DNA from: Corbicula japonica
Taxonomy: Eukaryota > Mollusca > Bivalvia > Venerida > Cyrenidae
Assembly (NCBI GenBank): GCA_038501625.1
Contig: JAZAYU010000197.1
Coordinates: forward strand, 310,001 to 374,000
DNA: 64,000 nt
Direction: 5' to 3'
Made by a program: the position numbers and the translations under genes. Below are positions 35,767-40,633 of the stretch, one piece after another; the first letter of the stretch is position 1, and each line of letters begins with the position of its first letter. The notes under the pieces were generated by a model. That model was not told the DNA's origin, did no database searches, and saw nothing but the letters and a program-made list of their open reading frames with translations.

Positions 35767-38038
35767 TGGTCTGTCTCTGCTTTGAACAATAAATCATGTA
35801 AGATGTATTAATACAATTGATAAGATAAATTATATTTTATTTACTTAATTGTATAATTTTATAATTTTAAATATTTCCTCAAATATAATATTTACCAGAT
35901 GCTATCATGATATATTATCCAAACATGTTAACATCGTTTCTATTTCGTTCTATTTCGTTCATTAAAAACGATGTCAAGTTCTAAATTTCTTGGCTAAACA
36001 AAATCTACTATGGTCGTTCTATTCCGAGAGTAAGTACGTCTTTAGTTTTCCAATAAGTATATAATCAACATGTCTTATATAAATTTCAGGATAGGTATTG
36101 TTTCCTTGACGGCTCATGTATTGAAAGTAACCAAACAAGCACCGCAGATAGATGTATTCTTTGCCATCCAGAAAGTAATGTTTTCAGTTGGACACGAGGT
36201 AATGAACATTTATGTTTAAAACTTGTTTTATTAGTTTATACTTGCTATTATAAAGAGAATATTAAAATTAATTCATTTAACTTGTAAACTTGTACAGGTA
36301 TTTCAATGATAAATTGTCCTCTTTTAAAGCAATAAAGTCCAGACGTGCAAAATATTTTCCTGTATACAATCAAATGTGTGGATTTTTTTGTCGCCGAATC
36401 AAAGAAGAAAGTAGTACATGGAATTCCTTTTCCACTAATTTAAAATTAACATATGCTCGGTGTCTGTATGGCTTTTAATTTTTTTGTATAAATAGTGTGT
36501 GAAACTACCGAAGTTGATACGCCGAATGGTTACAATGTTGTCCTCGTGATTGTCATAACTTCGGCAGCCGTCATCGGTATATTAGCCGTTGGTCTTACCA
36601 TAGTTCTCGTTTGGAAATTCTGTTTGCAACAGAAAGTGAAACCTCACAGGTAAACTTTCTTTCTTACACCCATGTATTACGTTTAATTTCTTTATAATTA
36701 TAGTAATCTTTATTTTAACTGTAAATGAATTATATCCAAAACGAGATCAACATAATTCAAGCAAGAAAGAACTAAATGTGATTAACTAAATGTTTACAGT
36801 CATTTAAAATTTTTAATATTCTATTCGTGTGTGTGTGTGAGTGTGATAACATGCTTTTTTCAATATACTTTACTTGTTTTTGTATCACTTTCTACGGCAC
36901 CAAACCACCTGAAATATAATTACCATAATGAAAAGATATATAATATTATGCATTTCCTCTTTACACGTATTGTTTCGCTTTAAGAAAAGAAATTAATTAA
37001 CTTTTATTCAATAACTATTTTTCAGTCAGCCCGATGAAGAACCAGCCGGAATTTCAACATCTAGCCGACAGCCTGTAGCTTATACAGCTTGGTATGCTCC
37101 AAAATCAACATTTCATACATTTTCAACATGGTATTGAAAAACGCTTTCCCATGATTGGTCATTCATCTTAAATTGATCTCATATATCCATACCCCTTTAT
37201 TTGCACGACGATTACAGGGTTTGAGAGTTTATGAAGTTTTTTGCATGCAGGGATATCATGTTAAAGAACCAAGAAGCTCGAGGTCACTTTTGCTTTACAA
37301 TGCTATTTACTTATAATGTTTTTGTTTTTGCATGCTACATGGTCCAGTTGAAGGCTGTGTTTGAGCTTATTCACAAAAGACAACTTGGACTTGTTTGATC
37401 ATAAATGATCTTGTTTGAGCTTGTGTGAAAAGTTTGTGCACTCTAGAACCTGGTTGAAACCCCATGAGGCAAAGTTGTTTTGCCATTGACCGTTTTAGGC
37501 GATAACCGTACTAATTTTCGTTAATTGTTTCTAGTGTCTATTTTGAAAATGACCATTTTATAAATGATTATCTCTATTCATCTCTTTACGTTCGCCTGGG
37601 TAAGTTGTTTTATCTGAATATCCCCATTCCTGCATTTTACAGTTTTTAAAAAAATAAGTTTCTTATTAATAAATAAAACCCTTACTTTAATTACGAGTTA
37701 TTATGTATTTTAGGTCCCCATTAAAATATGCGTTGAAAGCATTCAACCAACCTGAGAAGAATCCATTTTCTATTCGCCCTGAGTGTCAGTCCCCAGTGCA
37801 TGGCGATATATTTAAAGGACAGAAATGGAAAACGATTACGGTATCAAGTAGTACGTTGACAGGCGCAAGTGAGACTTGCATCCCGAAGGGGGAAGCGAGC
37901 AAAGAAACTACTGGATTTCTAAAGCAAAATCTGAAATTGGAAGCCGAAGTCGCTGAGGGCTCAAAACAAAAGAAAGAATTGACAAGGGGAGTGTCGGTCA
38001 TGAACTTGGAGTTTGAATTTGATGTTGATAACGAGTAA
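5241..38038 (+). CDS. VWDE-like: VWDE-like single-pass membrane protein, copy A (complete 26-exon model)
   Basis: Exons: 5241-5286, 5940-6149, 6689-6874, 8009-8044, 10215-10424, 10706-10879, 11050-11073, 15461-15679, 16043-16178, 18042-18159, 19154-19243, 22222-22551, 23451-23618, 24383-24465, 24845-24908, 25459-25650, 31269-31498, 32219-32498, 32952-33098, 33712-33886, 34030-34217, 35426-35680, 36090-36198, 36496-36649, 37026-37091, 37714-38038. All acceptors are AG, all donors GT, and phases match throughout, giving 4215 bases, 1404 residues and a TAA stop. Order: signal peptide, D8C, D8C, Thr/Ser stalk, VWDE N-terminal module, VWD, basic site, EGF, Cys-containing region, transmembrane helix, cytoplasmic tail. 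Vertebrate VWDE is secreted and ends in many EGFs; this one has one EGF and a membrane anchor. Weak points are the donors of exon 8 (GTTTAT) and exon 22 (GTTGTT). Ligand and function are unknown. Confidence 0.85.
5418..5550. repeat. Foldback hairpin in intron 1 (copy A)
   Basis: Outer cttgcatg/catgcaag and inner aaaaatctgtcac/gtgacagattttt arms enclose a central gggaac/gttccc palindrome. The centre carries ACGAGGCTCTGCCGAGT. The whole structure is retained at 43967-44100 in copy B. The central motif recurs, reverse-complemented, in an otherwise different hairpin at 16942-17097. Confidence 0.75.
5940..8044 (+). CDS. Exons 2-4: first D8C domain and linker microexon (copy A)
   Basis: Exon 2 (5940-6149) encodes QECIETATPLDRM, then a GWYSAMYNGSQYLIAD core and NSCGTVFPIYMTG. 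Exon 3 (6689-6874) encodes VHPSLEPI, then IKIRKCNGQIQYF and a final SGYCFG. The GWY, CGT-P-(I/W), G-HP and late C-YC signatures match the D8C domain of uromodulin, GP2, OIT3 and VWDE. Only six cysteines are present instead of eight: the one before CGT and one of the usual CC pair are absent. Exon 4 (8009-8044) is a 36-base phase-1 microexon reading LSENILTANNV. The module is extracellular, probably for carbohydrate or protein binding by analogy. Confidence 0.8.
7399..7410 (+). repeat. Recurring gtacggggagac element (intron 3)
   Basis: The 12-base string with a following tttacagccgcc occurs here and, on the same strand, at 41020 and 45930; it is inverted at 42270-42281. A gcgctcaa motif lies 40-60 bases upstream in this copy and at 45930. 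It marks another dispersed repeat family whose ends I cannot define. Confidence 0.5.
8636..9588. repeat. Large foldback element with ~300-bp arms (intron 4, copy A)
   Basis: Sequence from about 8636-8945 is the imperfect reverse complement of about 9237-9588. For example, gctggtctacgatcatt near 8848 pairs with aatgattgtagaccagc near 9313. A roughly 290-base loop separates the arms. Copy B has only the right arm at the aligned place (about 46960-47270), and a separate shorter relative of the element lies at about 42880-43375. No transposase is seen, so it is probably a non-autonomous foldback transposon. Confidence 0.75.
10215..11073 (+). CDS. Exons 5-7: second D8C domain and linker microexon (copy A)
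   Basis: Exon 5 (10215-10424) encodes EQLCNETAKPLDRMDTRSVN, a GWYSTTFNCLQYLIAD core and RCGTVYPIYMRG. Exon 6 (10706-10879) encodes SHPSFELI, then VKIRKCNGQIQYY and a final FCFG. Exon 7 (11050-11073) is a 24-base microexon reading PWLKNDS. The two-exon plus microexon layout repeats exons 2-4 with all phases 1-1, so the second D8C arose by duplication of the whole exon trio. An extra cysteine (FNC) appears where the first domain has YNG. Confidence 0.8.
10431..10620 (+). repeat. ~50-bp minisatellite in intron 5 (copy A)
   Basis: About four to five imperfect units each contain gaattatgttcaacaactt, acacc and a ttaattaagt-like end. The same array flanks a transposon in copy B (49080-49206 and 50802-51125). 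Confidence 0.7.
11708..11735 (+). repeat. (GT)n followed by a poly-G run
   Basis: A gt dinucleotide run passes directly into about 15 consecutive G residues. The corresponding part of copy B (near 52250) lacks it, so it expanded after duplication or was lost there. Confidence 0.85.
12780..12842 (+). repeat. Dispersed cloverleaf-like repeat core, copy 2
   Basis: It contains a 9-base inverted repeat AGTGGCAAA/TTTGCCACT followed by gaccgttccagggcggt. The copy B equivalent is 52918-52982, with one arm mismatch. Confidence 0.6.
13070..14349 (-). mobile_element. mariner-family transposon, non-autonomous
   Basis: 1280 bp bounded by perfect 31-bp terminal inverted repeats (cgaggtacagtcaaaaag inward) and a TA on each side (13068-13069 and 14350-14351). 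Copy B has the uninterrupted site gatacatatatacat near 53196, a clean empty site. Size, TA target and transposase remnant all fit Tc1/mariner. An internal 119-bp direct duplication (13272-13390 and 13391-13509) lies in the coding region. Confidence 0.93.
13491..13994 (-). pseudogene. mariner transposase, truncated
   Basis: The - strand frame gives the N-terminal half of a mariner transposase: a first helix-turn-helix (RSVIKFCVKAGITPTETW), a VFDWHKRFRDGREEISDDRR segment, the GRPKK hinge, a second helix-turn-helix (VGISHGTVHNIL) and the start of the catalytic region. The frame ends at the internal 119-bp duplication. Beyond it, on the same strand, TTDQTWISLYDPETK resembles the first catalytic Asp motif but then meets stops. 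The second and third catalytic acids were not found. It would be inactive and need a transposase in trans. Confidence 0.88.
15461..15679 (+). CDS. Exon 8: Thr/Ser-rich mucin-like stalk, short form (copy A)
   Basis: 73 codons dominated by Thr, Ser and Pro, with runs such as TSTKLLASATPTSTSET and TTTTSKTTTTEN, expected to be heavily O-glycosylated. The acceptor is ctttgaag. The only in-phase donor I find is GTTTAT at 15680, a poor match to consensus; the copy B equivalent has GTAAAC after a stalk three times as long. The duplicated tract shared with copy B ends at 15645 inside this exon. Either this exon is spliced inefficiently or the stalk has been rearranged here. Confidence 0.7.
16043..19243 (+). 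CDS. Exons 9-11: VWDE N-terminal module, first half (copy A)
   Basis: Exons 16043-16178, 18042-18159 and 19154-19243. They encode KTDLQFKTEGQ and FILFRCDFLKASGRIYTVYW, then FVDGVLFKK, TDFLLHEDTLLTYLAGLNLH and LSCSVSIHSMFDMRNVVSTA. The pattern of an ILFRC core, a Trp-V-DG step, a leucine-rich LLTYLAGLNL strand and a C-S-V strand followed by V-S-I-S-G resembles the region between D8C and VWD in VWDE proteins. That region probably forms an immunoglobulin-like beta sandwich. Copy B exons 9 and 10 have equal lengths and phases but visibly diverged residues. Confidence 0.8.
16179..18041. other. Intron 9 of copy A
   Basis: 1.9 kb with no recognised exon. It holds the 156-bp hairpin at 16942-17097 and a short reverse-strand fragment of the dispersed repeat (ggaacggtcagtggcaaaacc region, about 17195-17226). 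Confidence 0.6.
16942..17097. repeat. 156-bp near-perfect foldback hairpin (intron 9)
   Basis: The left arm aagtatcattcacttacgtt pairs with the right arm ending acacacgtgaatgatactt, continuing inward through gatcgcgtgatccagcc/ggctggatcacgcgatc, atatgcac/gtgcatat and ggcggta/taccgcc. The centre carries ACTCGGCAGAGCCTCGT, the exact reverse complement of the centre of the 5418-5550 hairpin. No coding capacity. Confidence 0.8.
19500..20130 (+). repeat. Long dispersed repeat with cloverleaf-like core (intron 11)
   Basis: Related ~500-600-bp sequences lie at 30620-31110 and 37200-37640, sharing blocks such as gagctctggtctcggtaaga, gcaccctagaacctggttta and gaccgttccaaggcggtaac. The core at 19926-19999 is 74 bases. 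AGAACC pairs with GGTTCT at its ends and encloses three inner inverted repeats: GGTTTAAACC, TGGCAA/TTGCCA and ACCG/CGGT. A ~130-base tail ending in a ctgatat-like motif follows. It has no coding capacity and could be a SINE or the end of a larger element. Confidence 0.7.
20870..22140 (+). repeat. 159-bp tandem repeat, about 8 units (intron 11)
   Basis: Unit starts marked by caactttaac recur at 20870, 21029, 21188, 21347, 21506, 21664, 21822 and 21981, a period of 159 with two 158-base steps; the last unit is decayed. A GC-rich leader with repeated ggcgtcg precedes it (20828-20862). Because 159 is 53 codons, a 270-residue frame is open on the - strand, but it has no domain and lies inside an intron. 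The unit is related to the ~165-bp array at 28622-29118. Confidence 0.92.
22222..23618 (+). CDS. Exons 12-13: VWDE N-terminal module, second half (copy A)
   Basis: Exon 12 (22222-22551, 110 codons) has the strands QASIILKVTTNPVILSKNEQ and LNIKFTLPIGCGYS, then PCDFSLTLHMKDGW. Exon 13 (23451-23618, 56 codons) has MNISTIDYNYDDEGTYYLKL, then KLWKNYSFSDIK. In vertebrate VWDE the corresponding region also has a Cys-X-hydrophobic strand, a DGD/DEG turn and a W-N-NY-P-D-I strand just before the VWD domain. Both exons are phase 0-0. A Cys-rich GWRCGAGG segment near residue 572 could form a local disulfide. Confidence 0.8.
24383..31498 (+). CDS. Exons 14-17: von Willebrand factor type D domain (copy A)
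   Basis: Exons 24383-24465, 24845-24908, 25459-25650 and 31269-31498. The domain opens with KQCYCRVDPHMKTADNR, matching the C-x-C-x-DPH start of VWD, but lacks the usual FDG. It continues with RTGYFMLYYNSKYKIE, LPKCACAIAVRAGKDVFMIN and GHCGKFDGDDINEFSHKTG, the equivalent of the GLCGNFDGD calcium-site motif. VWD modules mediate extracellular protein assembly. Intron 16, within the domain, is 5.6 kb and full of repeats. Confidence 0.85.
28550..30020 (+). repeat. Satellite-bearing interspersed element (two tandem arrays)
   Basis: A leader with ggtgtcggcgtcggcgtc (28590-28607) is followed by about three units of ~165 bp (starts 28622, 28788, 28953), then about six units of ~145 bp (about 29130-29960) marked by atggagggatttcaaaa and ccaaggtcaaggtcact. 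It ends in gcggggcatccgtgtcctat and ggacacatttctag. The ~165-bp units match the 20870-22140 array in layout and wording. Bivalve pearl-type elements are known to carry ~160-bp tandem cores; membership here is not established. Confidence 0.85.
30404..30616 (+). pseudogene. Penelope-like reverse transcriptase fragment
   Basis: A single frame with one stop reads FVTSIYKQATGIPMG, then a stop after ALLVARLF, then YCYERIVMLSLSTEHQDD and AFKNTSRYLDDL. The QATGIPMG and RYLDDL pair are reverse-transcriptase motifs, with the spacing and wording of Penelope-like elements. Nothing else of the element (GIY-YIG endonuclease, remaining RT) was identified. It is a small dead fragment immediately upstream of a dispersed repeat. 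Confidence 0.75.
30620..31110 (+). repeat. Long dispersed repeat with cloverleaf-like core (intron 16)
   Basis: The core at 30908-30979 (72 bases) has AGAACC/GGTTCT ends, a perfect GGTTTAAACC, an 8-base AGTGGCAA/TTGCCACT arm and a shortened accgttccaaggggt arm. The sequence on both sides matches 19500-20130. Confidence 0.7.
32219..33098 (+). CDS. Exons 18-19: post-VWD region with basic RQRR site (copy A)
   Basis: Exon 18 (32219-32498) encodes a Cys-rich segment (KYCICQRPGSS, ETTCASSQYLGCMKDGSL, VKCRSF), then SRQRRSSSKRDKTELRR. RQRR followed by Ser fits the furin-type R-X-(K/R)-R rule, so the ectodomain may be cut between VWD and EGF. Exon 19 (32952-33098) encodes REVSYNISSDEAASICAVLN and SHCQYDVV. 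Similar 'DEA-x-x-C' sequence follows VWD in VWDE proteins. Two Cys in exon 19 may pair. Cleavage is inference. Confidence 0.75.
33712..34217 (+). CDS. Exons 20-21: EGF-like domain (copy A)
   Basis: Exon 20 (33712-33886) ends in ANSCSMNCSGNGICMANG and exon 21 (34030-34217) begins TCDCKSPFRGSDCS. Together they give C-x3-C-x5-C-x4-C-x-C-x8-C, a complete EGF-like domain split at a phase-1 intron. Only this one EGF is present, against a long EGF array in vertebrate VWDE. Exon 21 continues with an acidic segment and CDIAEGDDCNCFTL. Confidence 0.85.
34544..34622 (+). repeat. tRNA-derived SINE or tRNA-like relic (intron 21)
   Basis: cggctagctcaatcggtaga resembles a tRNA A box with D-arm, and tacgggtttgatcac lies about 50 bases later where a B box (GGTTYGANTCC) would be. 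The acceptor stem does not close and the B box is mutated, so this is not a working tRNA gene. Confidence 0.45.
35426..36198 (+). CDS. Exons 22-23: membrane-proximal Cys-containing region (copy A)
   Basis: Exon 22 (35426-35680, 85 codons) has NTNVEKIWSGTNIGLYED, FTGVCCVNNEQQ and TYVYDSTCEL. Its donor, GTTGTT, is weak. Exon 23 (36090-36198) has DRYCFLDGSCIESNQT, then RCILCHPESNVFSWTR, resembling the short Cys knots (D-G-C, C-x2-C-P, W-x-R) found late in VWDE-like proteins. No named domain is assigned. Confidence 0.7.
35707..35765 (+). repeat. CT-rich microsatellite in intron 22
   Basis: An imperfect (CT)n run with tgtc interruptions begins 26 bases after the exon 22 donor. Such a pyrimidine tract right after a weak donor could affect splicing, but this is untested. 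Confidence 0.85.
36496..36649 (+). CDS. Exon 24: transmembrane helix (copy A)
   Basis: After VCETTEVDTPNGYN the exon encodes 26 uninterrupted hydrophobic or small residues (VVLVIVITSAAVIGILAV followed by GLTIVLVW), about residues 1238-1263, then the basic stop-transfer KFCLQQKVKPHR. With an N-terminal signal peptide this predicts a type I membrane protein. The phases (1 in, 2 out) fit the flanking exons exactly, so the helix belongs to this gene. Confidence 0.85.
37026..38038 (+). CDS. Exons 25-26: cytoplasmic tail and stop (copy A)
   Basis: Exon 25 (37026-37091) encodes SQPDEEPAGISTSSRQPVAY. Exon 26 (37714-38038) starts WSPLKYALKAFNQPEKNP and ends MNLEFEFDVDNE before TAA at 38036-38038. The tail is rich in Ser, Thr, Lys and Glu. 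It has no kinase, TIR, death or ITAM motif that I recognise. PVAYTAW contains a tyrosine but does not match an ITAM or NPxY. Signalling ability is unknown. Confidence 0.8.
37200..37640 (+). repeat. Long dispersed repeat, decayed copy (intron 25)
   Basis: It matches 19500-20130 in order of blocks. The core begins with AGAACC at 37445 and keeps gaggcaaagttgttttgcc and gaccgttttaggcgata, but the closing GGTTCT is lost. Confidence 0.6.
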
Positions 38039-39149
38039 CATTCTTCACATGAGAGTCATTACATTTGTTTTGGAATCTTTAATCAACTTTTAATCTAAAG
38101 GTTATCCATCATTTATTTACAAGTAACATAACCATGTGAACAAACTTTAACCAAATTTTACGAAAATGTCATTTTTATCCAAATGTTTTTATTTTGATAG
38201 CATTCGTATACTTAAAATAGCTTCAGTCTAAAAAATCAACATAATTTATGTAGTTTGTTTCGTGAAATTCAAATATTAAAAAAATATATGATTGAACATT
38301 TATCCATTTTTACAAATATTTGTGTGTGTGCTTTTAAATGTTTATTTACAATATGACATTACCGATAATCAAAGGTGGTGGTAAAGGTTAATTGTTTTTG
38401 TTAATTGATTGTGGTGTCATTTTAAAGCTGATCATTTTATTAACCACGCCCTCTCTTTCTCTTCTTCTTTGCTTTGTGGGGAGACTGTGTCTTCTGAATC
38501 TGGCGATTTCTGATTTGCATATTTCACCTTTTTGATAATTAGTGGAGAGTATGTGTAAATACATGTACACAAGAAGATTTCAGCTGTGATGTTTGCTTTA
38601 AATGAAAACAATCTCACCATAATAGCATTCACATACAAGGTGTCTAACAACAACAACACTAACCGTTGTAATCCCATAATGCGGTTATAAGATATTCATC
38701 ATATTTCATACACTTCAACAATTCCCTAGATTTATTGAATTACTAATATTCGTTTTAATTGCAACGTTAACACATATTAATTGTGTGTTCATTTAGTTTT
38801 CATTAATTTTGTGTTTCATTTAACCCCTTTCTATGTATATTGACATATCACATTTAAATTGTTTAGAAAAATAAATATAAGTAGCCAATTTGTGTTTTTT
38901 TCCGTCGTTGCGTGTATTCACCTTTTGCTGCTGAATAATAGTGTTTTCTTAGTTTGTATTGTAAATTCAACCGCCATGTTAGAAAACGTAACTTCAAATT
39001 TGATTGAAAGAAATTTTTATGCGATTTGCTACTTGCCTCAAAATGATCATAAACAATGTAATCAGCTCAACTTTATGACTTTATGACGTCATTTTTAGAA
39101 TTTAGGTCAACTGTCCTAAGGTACTTTTTCCCTTGACGGCACGTATTAA
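38039..39149. other. Intergenic region between VWDE-like copy A and C1q copy B
   Basis: The two genes converge here, ending at 38038 (+) and 39150 (-). A tail segment of the dispersed repeat lies at about 38398-38525. A possible ATTAAA poly(A) signal for copy A is at 38275-38280. Otherwise it is AT-rich with no exon recognised. Confidence 0.55.
38275..38280 (+). terminator. Possible poly(A) signal of VWDE-like copy A
   Basis: ATTAAA, the commonest variant signal, lies about 237 bases after the stop codon. No AATAAA was noticed nearer. In AT-rich DNA this is weak evidence. Confidence 0.3.
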
Positions 39150-39556
39150 TTACAAATGTAGTAACGAACCGGAAAACATGTTCCAAGTATCTGAAGACTG
39201 ATACACAAATCCTGACCCATCAATATGCTCAACCCAGACACGATCATGCAAGCGTAATACAACACTGACATCAGCATGATAACACTCAACATTCACACTA
39301 TTGCCAATAGAGAGCGTCTTGGTAACAGCCTGGTGGTTGTGAACTATATTAAATCGCGTGTAGAGATCTTTGCTACCAGGGATGCAAATCTGCGTCGAGA
39401 AATAACATGTCCCTGCAAGCGGTGCCGTGAAATTACCCGATGAGGTGTTATACCCATCTCCAGCATTCACCGTCGTTATAGTGAACACAAATGTTCCAGA
39501 AACACTTAGACTCAGGTTTTGTATCTTGTGAGCTTGGAACGCCACTGTTGGAGTCA
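39150..39556 (-). CDS. C1q-domain protein, terminal exon (copy B)
   Basis: After the acceptor tttatttcag the - strand exon is open to a TAA at 39150-39152. It encodes a complete C1q (TNF-like jelly roll) domain: TPTVAFQAHKIQNLSLSVSG, FTITTVNAGDGYNTSSGNFT, AGTCYFSTQICI, LYTRFNIVHN, DVSVVLRLHDRVWVEHIDG and a final WNMFSGSLLHL. The F-x-G-x-L-L C-terminus and the order of strands are typical. C1q-domain proteins are soluble lectin-like recognition factors in bivalve innate immunity. The matching TSP1 exon of this copy, upstream on the same strand, is broken, so the first exons of a functional transcript are uncertain. Confidence 0.88.
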
Positions 39557-39997
39557 CTGAAATAAACAGCAAACGTACTTTTATTCCATATGTCTATATA
39601 TATTTGAATTGTGCGAAATTACACTGCAGCAGAATTTAAAAGAAAAAAAACTAATTTCACCTTATTTTCAATGCGATATTGTTTTGAAGTTTTATGCACA
39701 CTTTTCTGGAGGTCAATGCCAGTGAGGAAGGATATTGCATTTTAAGACATAATTATATACACTTCTACATAATCTTGAAGTTTTTAAAGTAAAAAAAAAC
39801 ATATGCTCAGGCTCTTAGAAAATACCAAATTGATACATTTTCAATGCGAGTAACATGAAAACATAACCACCCTACTAGTCTACGTGCTGATTAGCATCGT
39901 AATAATATGGGATATTTATTATTATGTAATTCATATGCATCTTTTATTGTTTGTTTATATGATAACCTGTTGAGCAAGTGTGAGTTTGGTGCACCCT

Positions 39998-40075
39998 AGA
40001 ACATGGTTTAGCCCAAGATGCAAATTGTTTTGTCTCTGACCCTTCCAAGGCGGTAACCCACCCATTCCGGGTTCT
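39998..40075 (+). repeat. Dispersed cloverleaf-like repeat core, copy in unit B
   Basis: Counterpart of 1827-1905, ending in the same cattccgggttct-type closure. The left end reads AGAACA, so the outer stem has one mismatch. Confidence 0.55.
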
Positions 40076-40489
40076 CGGGTGTGTGGGGAGGCTGTGTCTT
40101 CTGGGTCTGGCTATGCCTGATATCCATTTCGTTTATTTTTAAATTTATTTAAATATGTGTGTGTTTGGATTTAAAAACAAAAATCTGTTTTTTATATTAT
40201 AGAGACTTAGATAACGTAAGAAGATGTTCTTTCTGACAATAATTCCGTGTAAAATTAGGTGGAAGATACATGAAAAATAATTTATGTAAATAATCGTCCT
40301 GGTACATGTAGCATATGGTATTACTTAATTTTCATTTAATTTTAAAGTGAAATTATAAACTCATATTCTATATCGCAAAACACCGGGAGGCAACCCTAGC
40401 GGAATCGGCGATCCTGTAATTGTTATTATTCACAGTTAAGAACAAGATGACTAAGAAGCAAGGGACAACTCAGTCATACAACAATCGTC

Positions 40490-40633
40490 ATGGTTGCAGG
40501 AGAGATTCACCATCTCATTTTCGACCGAGAACTGAGGGCCATGGATTGGTACATGTTCGGTTCCTTGATTTTATGCCAGCTCCGCACGTACCACTACAAG
40601 AAGACCATGTACCCCACATGGACCAGCCACCAT
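40490..40633 (-). pseudogene. Thrombospondin type-1 exon, broken copy B
   Basis: It aligns with 2884-3038. It keeps [20 protein letters not shown], but the Cys codon after LGRK is now TGA (40515-40517), about ten bases encoding LQDAS are deleted, and the GT at the donor position has become GA. The second TSP1 exon (3351-3521 in A) is almost entirely absent from B. The exon cannot contribute to a full-length protein. Confidence 0.85.
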
